A program made the position numbers and the translations under genes. Shown here piece by piece: positions 19,087-27,373 of a DNA stretch of 64,000 nt (positions are counted from its first letter, which is position 1; each line of letters opens with the position of its first letter). The stretch spans positions 5,642,032 through 5,706,031 of the forward strand of contig NZ_CP049744.1 of the NCBI RefSeq assembly GCF_000760935.2, written 5' to 3'. The DNA is from Rhodococcoides fascians A25f. Lineage in GTDB: Bacteria; Actinomycetota; Actinomycetes; Mycobacteriales; Mycobacteriaceae. Under the pieces are notes generated by a model, which searched no databases, was not told the DNA's origin, and worked only from the letters and a program-made list of their open reading frames with translations.

Positions 19087-19983
19087 TCAGTTGTCCTTGC
19101 CTGTGATCGAGGAGCCCGAGAGTCGAGCGACACCGCGGTACAGCGCCGAATGATCCAGTCCACCATCACCGTTGGCGCGGGCCGAGCCCATCAGCTGTGC
19201 CAGCACCGCGCCCATCGGAATCACGACGCCCGCTTCACGCGCAGCCGAGGTGACGATGCCGAGGTCCTTGTGGTGCAGGTCGATGCGGAAGCCAGGCTCG
19301 AACGAGCGGTCCAGCATCTTCTGCGCCTTCTGGTTCAGCACGGCCGAACCGGCGAGGCCGCCGCCGAGAACTTCCACCGACGCAGCCAGATCGACGCCGT
19401 AGGCCTCGAGGAACGCAATGGCCTCCGCAAGCACCTGAATGTTGCCGGCCACGATCAACTGGTTGGCCGCCTTGACCGTCTGCCCGGATCCGCTCGGACC
19501 CACGTGCACAACGGTCTTACCGACGACGTCGAGAATCGGCTTGGCCGTGGCGAAGTCGTCCGCGCTGCCACCGACCATGATCGACAGAGTCGCGTTCTCG
19601 GCTCCGGCCTGTCCACCGGAGACCGGGGCGTCGAGGATACGGAACCCGCGCGAGGACGCGTCGGCTGCCAAGGTGGCGGTGACGTCGGGACGGATGCTGG
19701 AGAAGTCGATGATCAGCGCGTCGCGTCGGGCATTGTCGAACACCCCGCCTTCCCCGGCGAGAACGTCCTGGACATCCGGAGAGTCGGGGACCATGATCGC
19801 GACGATGTCGGCATAGTGGACGGCCTTGGCGATCGAGTCGGCAGCAGTGCCGCCGGCCTCGACGAGGGGGCCGGTGCGATCGGGCGTCAGGTTGTAGCCG
19901 ACCACCTGGTGGCCTGCCTTGGCGAGATGAACGGACATGGGACTGCCCATGATCCCGAGGCCGATGAATGCAATTGTGCTCAT
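19087..19983 (-). CDS. glxR: 2-hydroxy-3-oxopropionate (tartronate semialdehyde) reductase
   Basis: A 298-residue beta-hydroxyacid dehydrogenase. It has the N-terminal Rossmann motif [18 protein letters not shown], the substrate loop [20 protein letters not shown], and the catalytic lysine segment [10 protein letters not shown]. It reduces tartronate semialdehyde to D-glycerate with NAD(P)H. Its position between hyi and gcl is the common arrangement in allantoin/glyoxylate operons and settles the assignment over 3-hydroxyisobutyrate dehydrogenase, which shares the fold. Confidence 0.93.
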   Translation of the reverse strand: MSTIAFIGLGIMGSPMSVHLAKAGHQVVGYNLTPDRTGPLVEAGGTAADSIAKAVHYADIVAIMVPDSPDVQDVLAGEGGVFDNARRDALIIDFSSIRPDVTATLAADASSRGFRILDAPVSGGQAGAENATLSIMVGGSADDFATAKPILDVVGKTVVHVGPSGSGQTVKAANQLIVAGNIQVLAEAIAFLEAYGVDLAASVEVLGGGLAGSAVLNQKAQKMLDRSFEPGFRIDLHHKDLGIVTSAAREAGVVIPMGAVLAQLMGSARANGDGGLDHSALYRGVARLSGSSITGKDN

Positions 19984-19991
19984 ATCAATCC

Positions 19992-20822
19992 CTACTTGGT
20001 AGTGGTGACGCGGGCCGAGTCGAGCCAGGCGAATGCGTCATGTTGGGTGGCTTTGTATTCGAGTCCGACGTAGCCGTCGTAACCCCGTGCTGCCAGACCG
20101 GTGAGCTGTCCGCCGAGATCGAGGCTGCCGGTTCCCGGCTCACCGCGGCCCGGGGAGTCGGCGATCTGCACGTGCCCGATCAGGTCGTGGTGGGCCTCGA
20201 GTGCGGCGGGAACGTCGTCTCCGTTGACGGCGAGGTGGTAGAGGTCGGCGAGCAGGCGCAGGTTGTGTACGTCCTGCTCGCGGGCAACGCGCTTGATGGT
20301 TGCGACGGCACCGGCAGCGGACTTCAACGGGTAGGCGGGCGCGCCGCTGACGGGTTCCACCAGCACGACGCCGCCGATCTTCGCTGCAGCTCTGCCAGCG
20401 GCGGCCAGGTTCTCGATGGCTACCTCGTCCTGATCCAGCGGATCCACACCGCCGATACGGTTGCCGTACAGGGCATTGAAGGCGCGAGTGCCCAGCTGCT
20501 CACCGATTCCGACGGTGACGTCGATGTTGTCGCGGAACGCCTGCACCTGCGCCGGATCGGAAAGGATCCCACGATCACCTGCGGGCATGTCTCCCGCCGC
20601 GAAGTTCAGTCCGGTCAGCTGTACGCCCGCATCCCGGACGGACGAGACGAATGCGTCGACGTCGGCATCGGACGGGACCGGGTTCGAGAACGGCCACCAG
20701 AATTCTACGGCGTCGAACCCGGCGTCGCGCGCACGCTGCGGGCGATCGAGCAGGGGCACATCGGTGAAGAGAATGGAACAGTTGACGGTGTACTGGAGTC
20801 GAGAATCAGCAAAGAGGTTCAT
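19992..20822 (-). CDS. hyi: Hydroxypyruvate isomerase-like TIM-barrel protein
   Basis: A 276-residue xylose-isomerase-like TIM barrel of the Hyi family, which interconverts hydroxypyruvate and tartronate semialdehyde. The family features YTVNCSILFTDVPLLDRPQ, GFDAVEFWWPF, LLADLYHLAVNGDD and GHVQIADSPGRGEPGTG are present. The metal ligands Glu, Asp, His and Glu of the barrel can be placed in VLVEPVSG, LADLYHL, GHVQIADSPGR and YVGLEYK. It sits 8 bases upstream of glxR in the ureide operon, and lets hydroxypyruvate enter the glycerate route. Confidence 0.9.
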   Translation of the reverse strand: MNLFADSRLQYTVNCSILFTDVPLLDRPQRARDAGFDAVEFWWPFSNPVPSDADVDAFVSSVRDAGVQLTGLNFAAGDMPAGDRGILSDPAQVQAFRDNIDVTVGIGEQLGTRAFNALYGNRIGGVDPLDQDEVAIENLAAAGRAAAKIGGVVLVEPVSGAPAYPLKSAAGAVATIKRVAREQDVHNLRLLADLYHLAVNGDDVPAALEAHHDLIGHVQIADSPGRGEPGTGSLDLGGQLTGLAARGYDGYVGLEYKATQHDAFAWLDSARVTTTK

Positions 20823-20834
20823 GCGCAGTGCCTT

Positions 20835-21230
20835 TCAGTTCTGAGGTTGCGGCAGTCCGCGGTATCGACGCCAGCTGCCGGCATAGGTGATGTCGGTCAG
20901 CTCGTCCGGTTGCGCGTCGAGCACCCCGGGGCGGAGGCCGACGCCGAGGACGGAACGCCCGTCCTCGAGGGCAACCACGGTGAGCTCGAGCTCCGGCGGT
21001 TCGTCCGGGAGGAACGCCGTACGGATGTCGTCGAGCGGAATGTCGTACAGCTCGCCTTCGATGGCCGCACCGGCGGTGTGATCGAGCAGCAACGCCGGAA
21101 ATTCGTCCCGTACCGAGAAGAACCGGTAGTTGGGGGTGGTGCGCACCGTGCCCACGAACGGGTGCGAGGAGACGTTGTGGTGCAGGCTGCCGCCGCGCAT
21201 GGCACCGCCGTTGCAGAAGAGCTCCGTCAT
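20835..21230 (-). CDS. Gamma-glutamylcyclotransferase-fold protein resembling the allophanate hydrolase C-terminal domain
   Basis: A 131-residue protein that aligns along its whole length with the C-terminal domain of AtzF-type allophanate hydrolase, including the domain encoded at 33241-35001 in this window. Shared landmarks are the MRG..LHH turn near residue 12, the NYRFFS/DYRLVD strand, AAIEGELYDIP versus [11 protein letters not shown], and a final SWRRYRG/GWRAYM motif. In AtzF this domain helps dispose of the carbamate intermediate. Alone in an allantoin operon that lacks a ureidoglycolate enzyme, it may act on a ureide intermediate, which is inference. It is the first gene of the minus-strand operon, with an AAGGAAC ribosome site before the ATG. 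Confidence 0.7.
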   Translation of the reverse strand: MTELFCNGGAMRGGSLHHNVSSHPFVGTVRTTPNYRFFSVRDEFPALLLDHTAGAAIEGELYDIPLDDIRTAFLPDEPPELELTVVALEDGRSVLGVGLRPGVLDAQPDELTDITYAGSWRRYRGLPQPQN

Positions 21231-21269
21231 GTAGTCGTTCCTTTCGGAGTCGAGCGGACCATTTGAAAG

Positions 21270-21282
21270 TCCGTAATGCGGA
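21270..21282. promoter_or_regulatory. IclR-type box 1
   Basis: TCCG-TAATG-CGGA is a dyad 40 bases upstream of the cyclotransferase-fold gene. The same core CGTAATGCGGAAT recurs at 21464-21480. The shape fits IclR-family operators, and an IclR gene ends the divergent operon. Binding is inferred. Confidence 0.55.
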
Positions 21283-21294
21283 ATCCTAATTCCG
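21279..21294. promoter_or_regulatory. Second palindrome overlapping box 1
   Basis: CGGAAT-CCTA-ATTCCG is a perfect 6-4-6 inverted repeat that shares CGGA with box 1. Two overlapping dyads on one side of the intergenic region could allow two dimers, or two regulators, to compete. Confidence 0.45.
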
Positions 21295-21418
21295 TTTGTT
21301 CGACCGAGTGTGGCGTGCGCCACGTGGTCCTGTCAAGACCCGGCGTGGGTCTGTGCATCCAATGCCTCGCTGCCGCAACGCGAAAGCGCTCTCTCGCGGC
21401 GGGCCACACATCGACCCT

Positions 21419-21442
21419 TGACACCGGTTGTGATCGGTGTCA
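21419..21442. repeat. Inverted repeat in ureide intergenic region
   Basis: Arms TGACACCG and CGGTGTCA (8 bp, perfect) flank the spacer GTTGTGAT. It lies 44 bases before the uraD start used here, in the likely leader or promoter of the uraD-uraH-uox operon. It could be an operator or an RNA hairpin; no T-run follows, so it is not a standard terminator. A shorter repeat GTGGCG-TG-CGCCAC is at 21310-21323. Confidence 0.4.
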
Positions 21443-21463
21443 CGCTCGTTTGGTGGAATCAAC

Positions 21464-21480
21464 ATTTCGTAATGCGGAAT
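21464..21480. promoter_or_regulatory. IclR-type box 2
   Basis: ATTTCG-TAATG-CGGAAT is a 17-base dyad with one mismatch and shares its core with box 1 about 194 bases away. It ends 5 bases before the uraD start chosen here, so a bound repressor would block transcription of the urate operon. Confidence 0.55.
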
Positions 21481-21485
21481 CACAA

Positions 21486-21998
21486 GTGCGCGGTCCCGAC
21501 GCGACGACCGAACTGAACGAGGTCCCCGAGGCCGAAGCTGCTCGAATACTGTCCCTCTGCCTGGACGTTCCCCGTTGGGTGAACGAGGTTCTACGGCACC
21601 GACCGTTCGCCGACGAGCGGTCCCTTCGCCGCGCCATCACCCACGCCGCATCGCCACTGACGGCCGACGAAGTACACCGAGCACTCGCGGTTCATCCCCG
21701 CATCGGCGAACGGCCCGAGGGCGACGACGCCAGCGCACGCCATGCGAGCACCGAGCAAGCCGGCGTGGACGTCTCGGACGAGAGCATCGAACAACGCCTG
21801 CGAGCGGGGAACCTGGCCTACGAGAAGCGCTTCGGGCAGGTGTTCCTGATCAGGGCAGCCGGCCGCGACGCACATGACGTGCTGAAGGCCCTGGACAGCC
21901 GACTCTGCAACGACCCGCAGACCGAAGCGGACGTAGTCGAGCACGAACTGCGTGAGATCGCGGCGGTGCGCGCGACAGGAAGCCTGGGCAATGCCTGA
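21486..21998 (+). CDS. uraD: OHCU decarboxylase
   Basis: A 170-residue 2-oxo-4-hydroxy-4-carboxy-5-ureidoimidazoline decarboxylase, which forms S-allantoin from the urate oxidation product. Family features are LNEVPEAEAARILSLC at the start, WVNEVLRHRPFADERSL, the catalytic HPRIGERP segment, and FGQVFLIRAAGRDAHDVL. The GTG at 21486 was chosen because it gives the normal family length and lies after operator box 2. A GTG at 21453 would put the box inside the coding sequence. The frame is open further up without family sequence. Its end overlaps uraH by 8 bases. Confidence 0.88.
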   Translation: MRGPDATTELNEVPEAEAARILSLCLDVPRWVNEVLRHRPFADERSLRRAITHAASPLTADEVHRALAVHPRIGERPEGDDASARHASTEQAGVDVSDESIEQRLRAGNLAYEKRFGQVFLIRAAGRDAHDVLKALDSRLCNDPQTEADVVEHELREIAAVRATGSLGNA

Positions 21999-22329
21999 CC
22001 ACCGCAGCCACGTGACCGCTCACGTACTCGATGCCGCCAAAGGCGTTCCAGCGCAGGGGATATCGATCTGCCTGACCGACGCTACCGGTGCCCAGGCAGC
22101 CCACGCCGTCACCGACGAACAGGGCCGAGTCTCCTCACTCGGGCCGAGTGAACTGACACCCGGAACCTATCGCCTCACCTTCGACACCGGTGCGTACTTC
22201 GCGGCGCAGAACACCGAATGCTTCCACCCCGAAGTTGTCGTCACCTTCGAAATAACCGCACCCGACCAGCACTACCACATCCCACTTCTGTTGAGCCCGT
22301 TCGCTTTCACCACCTATCGAGGGAGCTAG
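21991..22329 (+). CDS. uraH: 5-hydroxyisourate hydrolase
   Basis: A 112-residue transthyretin-like hydrolase that converts 5-hydroxyisourate to OHCU. The three signature parts are present: HVTAHVLDAAKG at the N terminus, ECFHPEVVVTFEI in the middle, and the C-terminal tetrapeptide YRGS that separates these enzymes from transthyretin. Length is normal. The ATG lies 8 bases inside uraD, and the gene is followed 5 bases later by urate oxidase, so the three consecutive urate-ring enzymes are coupled. Confidence 0.95.
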   Translation: MPDHRSHVTAHVLDAAKGVPAQGISICLTDATGAQAAHAVTDEQGRVSSLGPSELTPGTYRLTFDTGAYFAAQNTECFHPEVVVTFEITAPDQHYHIPLLLSPFAFTTYRGS

Positions 22330-22334
22330 AAACC

Positions 22335-23225
22335 ATGACCATCGTGCTCGGAGCAAACCAGTACGGCAAGGCCGAATGCAGACTCGTCCGCGTCGACCGC
22401 GAGACGCCCCGCCACCGGATCACCGACGTCAGCGTCACGTCTCAGCTACGCGGCGACCTCGACGCCGTCCACACCGAGGGCGACAACGCACACGTCGTCG
22501 CCACCGACACCCAGAAGAACACCGTGTACGCCTTCGCCCGCGACGGCATCGGTGCCATCGAGAACTTCGCACTGCGTCTCGGCGCGCACTTCACCGGCAA
22601 CTTCGACTGGATCACCGGTGGACGCTGGGAGATCGAGCAGTACCAGTGGTCGCGTATCGCGAACGGGGAAGACGGATACGACCATTCCTTCGTCAAGGCG
22701 AGCGACGAGAAGCGGAACACGATCGTCACGGTCGACGGCGACGACATCTCCATCGTCTCCGGAGTCAGCGATCTTGTGGTCCTCAACTCCACGGCGTCGG
22801 AGTTCTGGGGTTACCCGAAAGACCGCTACACCACGTTGAAGGAAACCACCGACCGAATTCTGGCCACGTCGGTCAGTGCCCGTTGGCGGTACCTCACCAC
22901 CGAGCTCGACTTCGACAAGACCTTCGACGACGTCCGTTCCATCATGCTCGACGCCTTCGCCTCCACTCACTCTCTTGCGTTGCAGCAGAGCCTGTTCCAG
23001 ATGGGCAAGCAGGTTCTCGAAGCACACCCGGAGATCGGCGAGATCAAGTTCTCGATGCCCAACATCCACCATTTCCTCGTCGACCTCGAGCCGTTCGGAC
23101 TCGACAACCCCGGTGAGGTCTTCTACGTCGCGGATCGCCCCTACGGTCTGATCGAGGCCACGGTGGAACGCGACGATGCCCCGGACGCAGGCCGCGCCTG
23201 GGATACCGTGCCCGGATTCTGCTAG
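22335..23225 (+). CDS. uox: Urate oxidase (uricase)
   Basis: A 296-residue cofactor-free uricase of the T-fold type that oxidises urate to 5-hydroxyisourate with O2. It opens with LGANQYGKAECRLVRV. The catalytic threonine segment is VVATDTQKNTVYAF near residue 57. The second T-fold half includes the MPNIHHFLVDLEPF strand. Length is typical for bacterial uricases. The ATG at 22335 follows GGGAGCTAG by a few bases. It lies between uraH and an NCS2 permease in one operon. Confidence 0.95.
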   Translation: MTIVLGANQYGKAECRLVRVDRETPRHRITDVSVTSQLRGDLDAVHTEGDNAHVVATDTQKNTVYAFARDGIGAIENFALRLGAHFTGNFDWITGGRWEIEQYQWSRIANGEDGYDHSFVKASDEKRNTIVTVDGDDISIVSGVSDLVVLNSTASEFWGYPKDRYTTLKETTDRILATSVSARWRYLTTELDFDKTFDDVRSIMLDAFASTHSLALQQSLFQMGKQVLEAHPEIGEIKFSMPNIHHFLVDLEPFGLDNPGEVFYVADRPYGLIEATVERDDAPDAGRAWDTVPGFC

Positions 23226-23237
23226 GAGCGACACGAC

Positions 23238-24638
23238 ATGAAGCTGACGAAACGCACGCCGACCAAGACTCATGCGCCGCACGATCCCGCCCGTCCCGAG
23301 GACGAGCGGTTGTCGATCGGCAGGTCGTACGTCTACGGATTGCAGCACATCCTGACGATGTACGGCGGTGTCATCGCACCACCCCTGATCGTCGGCGGCG
23401 CAGCGGGATTGACCGGCACCGAGATAGCACTGCTGGTCTCGGCCGCGTTGTTCGTCAGCGGAGCGGCCACGTTGCTGCAGACACTCGGAGTGCCCTACTT
23501 CGGTGCGAAGTTACCTCTGGTACAGGGAATTTCGTTCGCGTCGGTGTCGACGATGGTGGCCATCGCGAGCGGACCGGGTGGACTGAACTCGGTGTTCGGA
23601 GCCATCATCGCCGCCGGTGCCATCGGCATCCTCATCACCCCGTTCTTCAGCAAGATCGTTCGCTTCTTCCCACCGGTGGTGACCGGCACGATCATCACCG
23701 TCATCGGCATCTCACTACTGCCCGTTGCGGTTCGGTGGGCCATGGGCGGTGATCAGCAGGCCACCGATTGGGGCTCGATGTCCAACATCGGGCTCGCAGC
23801 ATTCAGCCTCGTGGTGGTTCTGCTCGTCAGCCGACTCGTGCAGGGCACGCTCTCGCGCCTGTCGATTCTCATCGGCATCATCGTCGGCACGGTGTTTGCG
23901 GTCCTGGTCGGCAAGGCCGATTTCTCCGGTGTGAGTGACGGTGCCATCTTCAGCTTCCCCGAGCCGTTCGCGTTCGGAGCGCCGACATTTCAGGTGGCAG
24001 CCATCATGTCGATGGTGGTCGTCATCCTGGTGATCATGACCGAGACCACCGCCGACATCCTGGCCGTCGGTGAAATCGTCGGCACCGACGTCGATGCCCG
24101 ACGCGTCGGCGACGGCCTGCGAGCAGACATGGTCGCCACCACCATCGCTCCCGTGTTCGGCACCTTCCCGGCCAGTGCGTTCGCCCAGAACGTCGGACTC
24201 GTGGCCGTCACCGGGATCAAGAGTCGCTACGTCGTCGCAGCCGGCGGCTCGGTGCTGCTGTTCCTCGGTCTCTTCCCCGTCCTCGGGCTCGTCGTGGCGT
24301 CGGTGCCGCTGCCGGTCCTCGGCGGTGCAGGCATCGTGTTGTTCGGCTCGGTGGCGGCCAGCGGCATCCGGACACTGTCCAAGGTCGAGTTCGACGGCAA
24401 CCTCAACCTCGTCATCGTGGCGGTGGCCATCGGATTCGGTGTCATTCCCATCGCCGTACCGGGCTTCTACGCCGCGTTCCCCGACTGGGTGCACGTGGTG
24501 CTCGACTCGGGTATCAGCGCGGCGAGCATCGTGGCCGTGGTCCTGAACATCCTCTTCAACGTCGTCACCCGTGGCCAGAAGCCCTCACCCTCGGTGGTGA
24601 CCGCTGCACCGCCGGTGGCGACGCGGCATCACCAGTAG
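23238..24638 (+). CDS. NCS2-family urate/xanthine permease
   Basis: A 466-residue NCS2 nucleobase:cation symporter with about 12-14 membrane segments. It starts with the family GLQHILTMYGGVIAPP, and has the substrate-site helix TETTADILAVGEIVG and the FAQNVGLVAVTGIKSRYVV motif. Its place directly after uricase suggests urate or xanthine as cargo, different from the AzgA-type permease at 8363 that serves the xanthine dehydrogenase operon. The gap to uox is 12 bases with an AGGAG site. Confidence 0.9.
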   Translation: MKLTKRTPTKTHAPHDPARPEDERLSIGRSYVYGLQHILTMYGGVIAPPLIVGGAAGLTGTEIALLVSAALFVSGAATLLQTLGVPYFGAKLPLVQGISFASVSTMVAIASGPGGLNSVFGAIIAAGAIGILITPFFSKIVRFFPPVVTGTIITVIGISLLPVAVRWAMGGDQQATDWGSMSNIGLAAFSLVVVLLVSRLVQGTLSRLSILIGIIVGTVFAVLVGKADFSGVSDGAIFSFPEPFAFGAPTFQVAAIMSMVVVILVIMTETTADILAVGEIVGTDVDARRVGDGLRADMVATTIAPVFGTFPASAFAQNVGLVAVTGIKSRYVVAAGGSVLLFLGLFPVLGLVVASVPLPVLGGAGIVLFGSVAASGIRTLSKVEFDGNLNLVIVAVAIGFGVIPIAVPGFYAAFPDWVHVVLDSGISAASIVAVVLNILFNVVTRGQKPSPSVVTAAPPVATRHHQ

Positions 24639-24681
24639 AGTCCTTCGGGACGGGTACGACTACGACGGTGCGAGGTGGACT

Positions 24682-25443
24682 GTGGCGGCAGGTGGCGGTG
24701 TGCAGTCCGTGGAGCGCGCGTTCGAGCTGCTCGACATCATGGCCGCCTCCGGCGGATCAATCGGGATCAGCGAACTGGCCGAGGCGACCGATCTGCCGAT
24801 GCCGACGGTGCACCGACTGATCGGAACCCTCGTCTCCCTCGGCTACGTCAGGCGCTTACCGTCACGCCGATATGCATTGGGCACCAAGCTCATTCGCCTG
24901 GGCGACAGCGCCTCCAAGCTCATCGGCGGATGGGCCAAGCCGTACCTGGCAGAGCTGGTCCGGATAACCCACGAAACGTCCAACATGGCGTTTCTCGAAG
25001 ACGACATGGCGGTGTACGTCGCGCAGGTGCCGTCCGAGCACGCGATGCGGATGTTCAACGAGGTCGGTCAGCGCGTGTTGCCGCATTCCACCGGCGTCGG
25101 CAAGGCATTGCTGTCGCAGTTGGACGACGACGCCGTCCGCGCGATCGTCGGCCGCCTCGGCATGACTCCCCGCACCGTCAATACGATCACCACCCTCGAC
25201 GCGTTGCTCGAGGATCTCGCGCTCATCCGCGAACGCGGCTACGCGATCGACGACGGCGAGCAGGAGGTGGGGGTGCGCTGCTTCGCCGTCCCGGTACTCG
25301 GCGCTCCGACGCTCACGGCTATGTCCATCGCGGGGCCCTCGGCTCGGGTCACCCTCGAATCGGCCGAACAGTTCGTACCCCTGCTGATCTCGGCGGCCGA
25401 GCGACTGGCGAAGGATCTCGCGAGCAACAACCCAGCTCCCTAA
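24682..25443 (+). CDS. IclR-family transcriptional regulator
   Basis: A 253-residue IclR regulator. Residues about 8-65 form the winged helix (VQSVERAFELLDIMAASGG, then MPTVHRLIGTLVSLGYV). The C-terminal effector domain has the conserved HSTGVGKALL and the VGVRCFAVPV strand with Cys. Members in ureide clusters (AllR) respond to glyoxylate or allantoin derivatives. It is last in the urate operon, and two matching dyads lie in the divergent intergenic region at 21270 and 21464, so autoregulation of both ureide operons is likely. The GTG start has a GAGGTG site upstream. Confidence 0.88.
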   Translation: MAAGGGVQSVERAFELLDIMAASGGSIGISELAEATDLPMPTVHRLIGTLVSLGYVRRLPSRRYALGTKLIRLGDSASKLIGGWAKPYLAELVRITHETSNMAFLEDDMAVYVAQVPSEHAMRMFNEVGQRVLPHSTGVGKALLSQLDDDAVRAIVGRLGMTPRTVNTITTLDALLEDLALIRERGYAIDDGEQEVGVRCFAVPVLGAPTLTAMSIAGPSARVTLESAEQFVPLLISAAERLAKDLASNNPAP

Positions 25444-26264
25444 TCCTTCAGTACTCGCGCGTCGCGAGCGAAGGACTGCACTTCCTCGGTCAACCACACG
25501 TGGGCCGGAACAGCCCCGCCGAGTAGTTCGCGAGCCAACGACGGGGAATCCCCGATCGGGACGTCACTACCGGCGATGATGATATTGCCGTAGCGCCTGC
25601 CCTTGAGCATCGCCGGATCCGCGACAATTGCCGTGTGCGGAAAGATACTTCCGATGGTCGACGCCTCCTGCTTGGCGAGCGACAGGTCTCGGCGGTCACC
25701 GCAGTTGACGACGTACATGCCGCCGGGTGCGAGGACGCGTCGGACATGGGTGGTGAATTCGGCGGTGAGCAGCGGGGCCGGAGTTGTGGCTCCGGCGAAC
25801 ACATCTCGCACGATCAGGTCGCGACTGTTCTCGTTCAGCGTTTCCGTGACCGCCCGAGCCTCACCGACGCGGATACGGAGCAACGGTGCCCGCGGTAGGT
25901 CGAACCATTCGCGAACCAGCTCCGAGAGCTTCCCGTCGAGCTCCACGACCACCTGACGCGCACCGGGAAACTCGGCGGTGAACGAGCGTGCCAGCGTGCA
26001 GGCCCCACCCCCGAGATGCAGCGCGCGTAGCGGGAAGGTCGAATCCCATTGCGCACGTACCAGTCCGGAGATCCACCGCATGTACTCGAACTCGAGCACG
26101 GTGGGGTCGTTCATGTCGATGTGCGAACTGGGAACGTCGTTGACGTTGACTACCCACCCGTCGGCAGAGAACGTGTCCCGCACCAATTCGCAGGTGCCCG
26201 AATCGATCTCGAACACACCGGGTTGCAGAGATCCGGCCGACGCCGTTGCCCGCTTCCTACCCAT
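25440..26264 (-). CDS. Spermidine synthase-like methyltransferase-fold protein
   Basis: A 274-residue protein with the spermidine-synthase Rossmann fold: LHLGGGACTLARSF, then VVVELDGKL and LIVRDVFAG. Actinobacterial proteins of this kind are annotated as spermidine synthase-like, but the polyamine-site residues are not secure here, so the substrate is unknown. The ATG at 26264 gives MGRKRATASAG. The upstream 46-codon extension lies in the cupin gene and was rejected. It overlaps the cupin gene by 8 bases and meets the IclR gene tail to tail. Confidence 0.75.
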   Translation of the reverse strand: MGRKRATASAGSLQPGVFEIDSGTCELVRDTFSADGWVVNVNDVPSSHIDMNDPTVLEFEYMRWISGLVRAQWDSTFPLRALHLGGGACTLARSFTAEFPGARQVVVELDGKLSELVREWFDLPRAPLLRIRVGEARAVTETLNENSRDLIVRDVFAGATTPAPLLTAEFTTHVRRVLAPGGMYVVNCGDRRDLSLAKQEASTIGSIFPHTAIVADPAMLKGRRYGNIIIAGSDVPIGDSPSLARELLGGAVPAHVWLTEEVQSFARDARVLKD

Positions 26265-26697
26265 GGGAGTCCTCGAGCCGGAAGTCCTCGAAATCGAATC
26301 CGGGGGTGACGATGCAGCTGACCAAGCTCGGCTCCTCGCCCACCGGCCGGGCTCGCTGCCAGACCAACGGTGGCACGATCTGCTGCGGAGATTCGGGCGC
26401 AACCAGCAGCGAGGTCACGTCACCCGGTTTGTCCCCCGCACCGCCGAGATCCAGCTGCACTGGACTGCCTCGGTGGTAGAGCCACATCTCCGTGCCGCGA
26501 ACGGTGTGCCAGGCCGACTGCTGACCGGGCATCAGCAGGAACAGGACTGCCGTTCCGGCCGCACGCGGGCCGGGATAACCGTCGGGCAGAGATGTCTGTG
26601 GAATCGTGACCTCGCTGCGCCAGGTCTCCTTGAACCAACCACCCTCCGGGTGGGGTGCAAGGTCCAGGCTCTGAGCCCAGTCGGGCAGCGATGTCAT
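26257..26697 (-). CDS. Cupin (DUF985) protein
   Basis: A 146-residue small beta-barrel protein of the DUF985 cupin family. Landmarks are LDLAPHPEGGWFKETWRS at the N terminus, TAVLFLLMPGQQSAWHTVRG, the EMWLYHRGSPVQL strand with its histidine, and SCIVTPGFDFEDFRL at the C terminus. Functions of DUF985 proteins are poorly known. The ATG at 26697 gives the usual family length. It is 9 bases downstream of the SDR gene in the TetR-led operon. Confidence 0.8.
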   Translation of the reverse strand: MTSLPDWAQSLDLAPHPEGGWFKETWRSEVTIPQTSLPDGYPGPRAAGTAVLFLLMPGQQSAWHTVRGTEMWLYHRGSPVQLDLGGAGDKPGDVTSLLVAPESPQQIVPPLVWQRARPVGEEPSLVSCIVTPGFDFEDFRLEDSHG

Positions 26698-26707
26698 GCC
26701 GGCAAGC

Positions 26708-27373
26708 CTAGTCAGCCGAGATCTGAACCCGGAACCTGTTCCGTTCGGTGTGCAGGCTCCACAGCTGCTCGGCGAGAGCCTCGGGGCTCTTCTTCGGATC
26801 CTTGCCATCGATGGCACCACCGATGATCAACTGCGACACCTGGATTCCCTCCTCGGCCAACTCCTCGTTGAGCAGCTGCGCGTACGCGGCCTGTCCCGCG
26901 AACGCGATGGACGTGCCGGTGACCGTACGACCGGGCTTCACGGCAGAGCCGCCGTTGACGAACAGGATCGTGCCTTTGTTCTTGCCGAGGAATCGCATTC
27001 CCGGTAGCACCTGATGGACGGCGGCGATGGGTCCGTAGATGGAGAACTCGACTGGGCCGACCATGTCTGCCGGGGTGGTCTCGAGGACGGGCCGCATGAA
27101 GTCCTTCTGCGGAAGCGGGCTGTATTGCAGCACCTCGATGGGGCCGAGTGTTTCGGTGACCTGCTCCAAGGCTGCGGCGATCGAGGCCGGGTCGCGCACG
27201 TCGGCGGCGAAGCCCTTCGCGGATACACCGTCGGCCACCAGCTGATCAGCGAGCGCGTCGACACGAGACTGATTGCGGGAGATGAGGCCGACCGAGAAGC
27301 CCTCCGCGCCGAACTTGCGCGCCACTGCTGCTCCGAGACCTGCACCTGCTCCGACTATTGCTATCGATGTCAT
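26708..27373 (-). CDS. Short-chain dehydrogenase/reductase
   Basis: A 221-residue SDR with the NAD(P) loop GAGAGLGAAVARKFG at residues 8-22 and RN after the second strand, favouring NADPH. The usual active-site YxxxK appears replaced: the region GTSIAFAGQAAYAQLLNEEL has Ser and Tyr but no clear Lys four residues after Tyr, so activity is uncertain. This fits a group of atypical SDRs of about 220 residues. The ATG overlaps the TetR gene by 4 bases, so the regulator and the reductase are coupled. Confidence 0.75.
   Translation of the reverse strand: MTSIAIVGAGAGLGAAVARKFGAEGFSVGLISRNQSRVDALADQLVADGVSAKGFAADVRDPASIAAALEQVTETLGPIEVLQYSPLPQKDFMRPVLETTPADMVGPVEFSIYGPIAAVHQVLPGMRFLGKNKGTILFVNGGSAVKPGRTVTGTSIAFAGQAAYAQLLNEELAEEGIQVSQLIIGGAIDGKDPKKSPEALAEQLWSLHTERNRFRVQISAD

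Noticed and set aside
17427..19106. Long plus-strand open frame opposite glyoxylate carboligase
   Set aside because: Composition is that of an antisense shadow and there is no ribosome site or family match.
24645..24656. GTCC-TTCG-GGAC hairpin after the NCS2 permease gene
   Set aside because: The stem has only 4 bp and no T-run, too weak to call a terminator.
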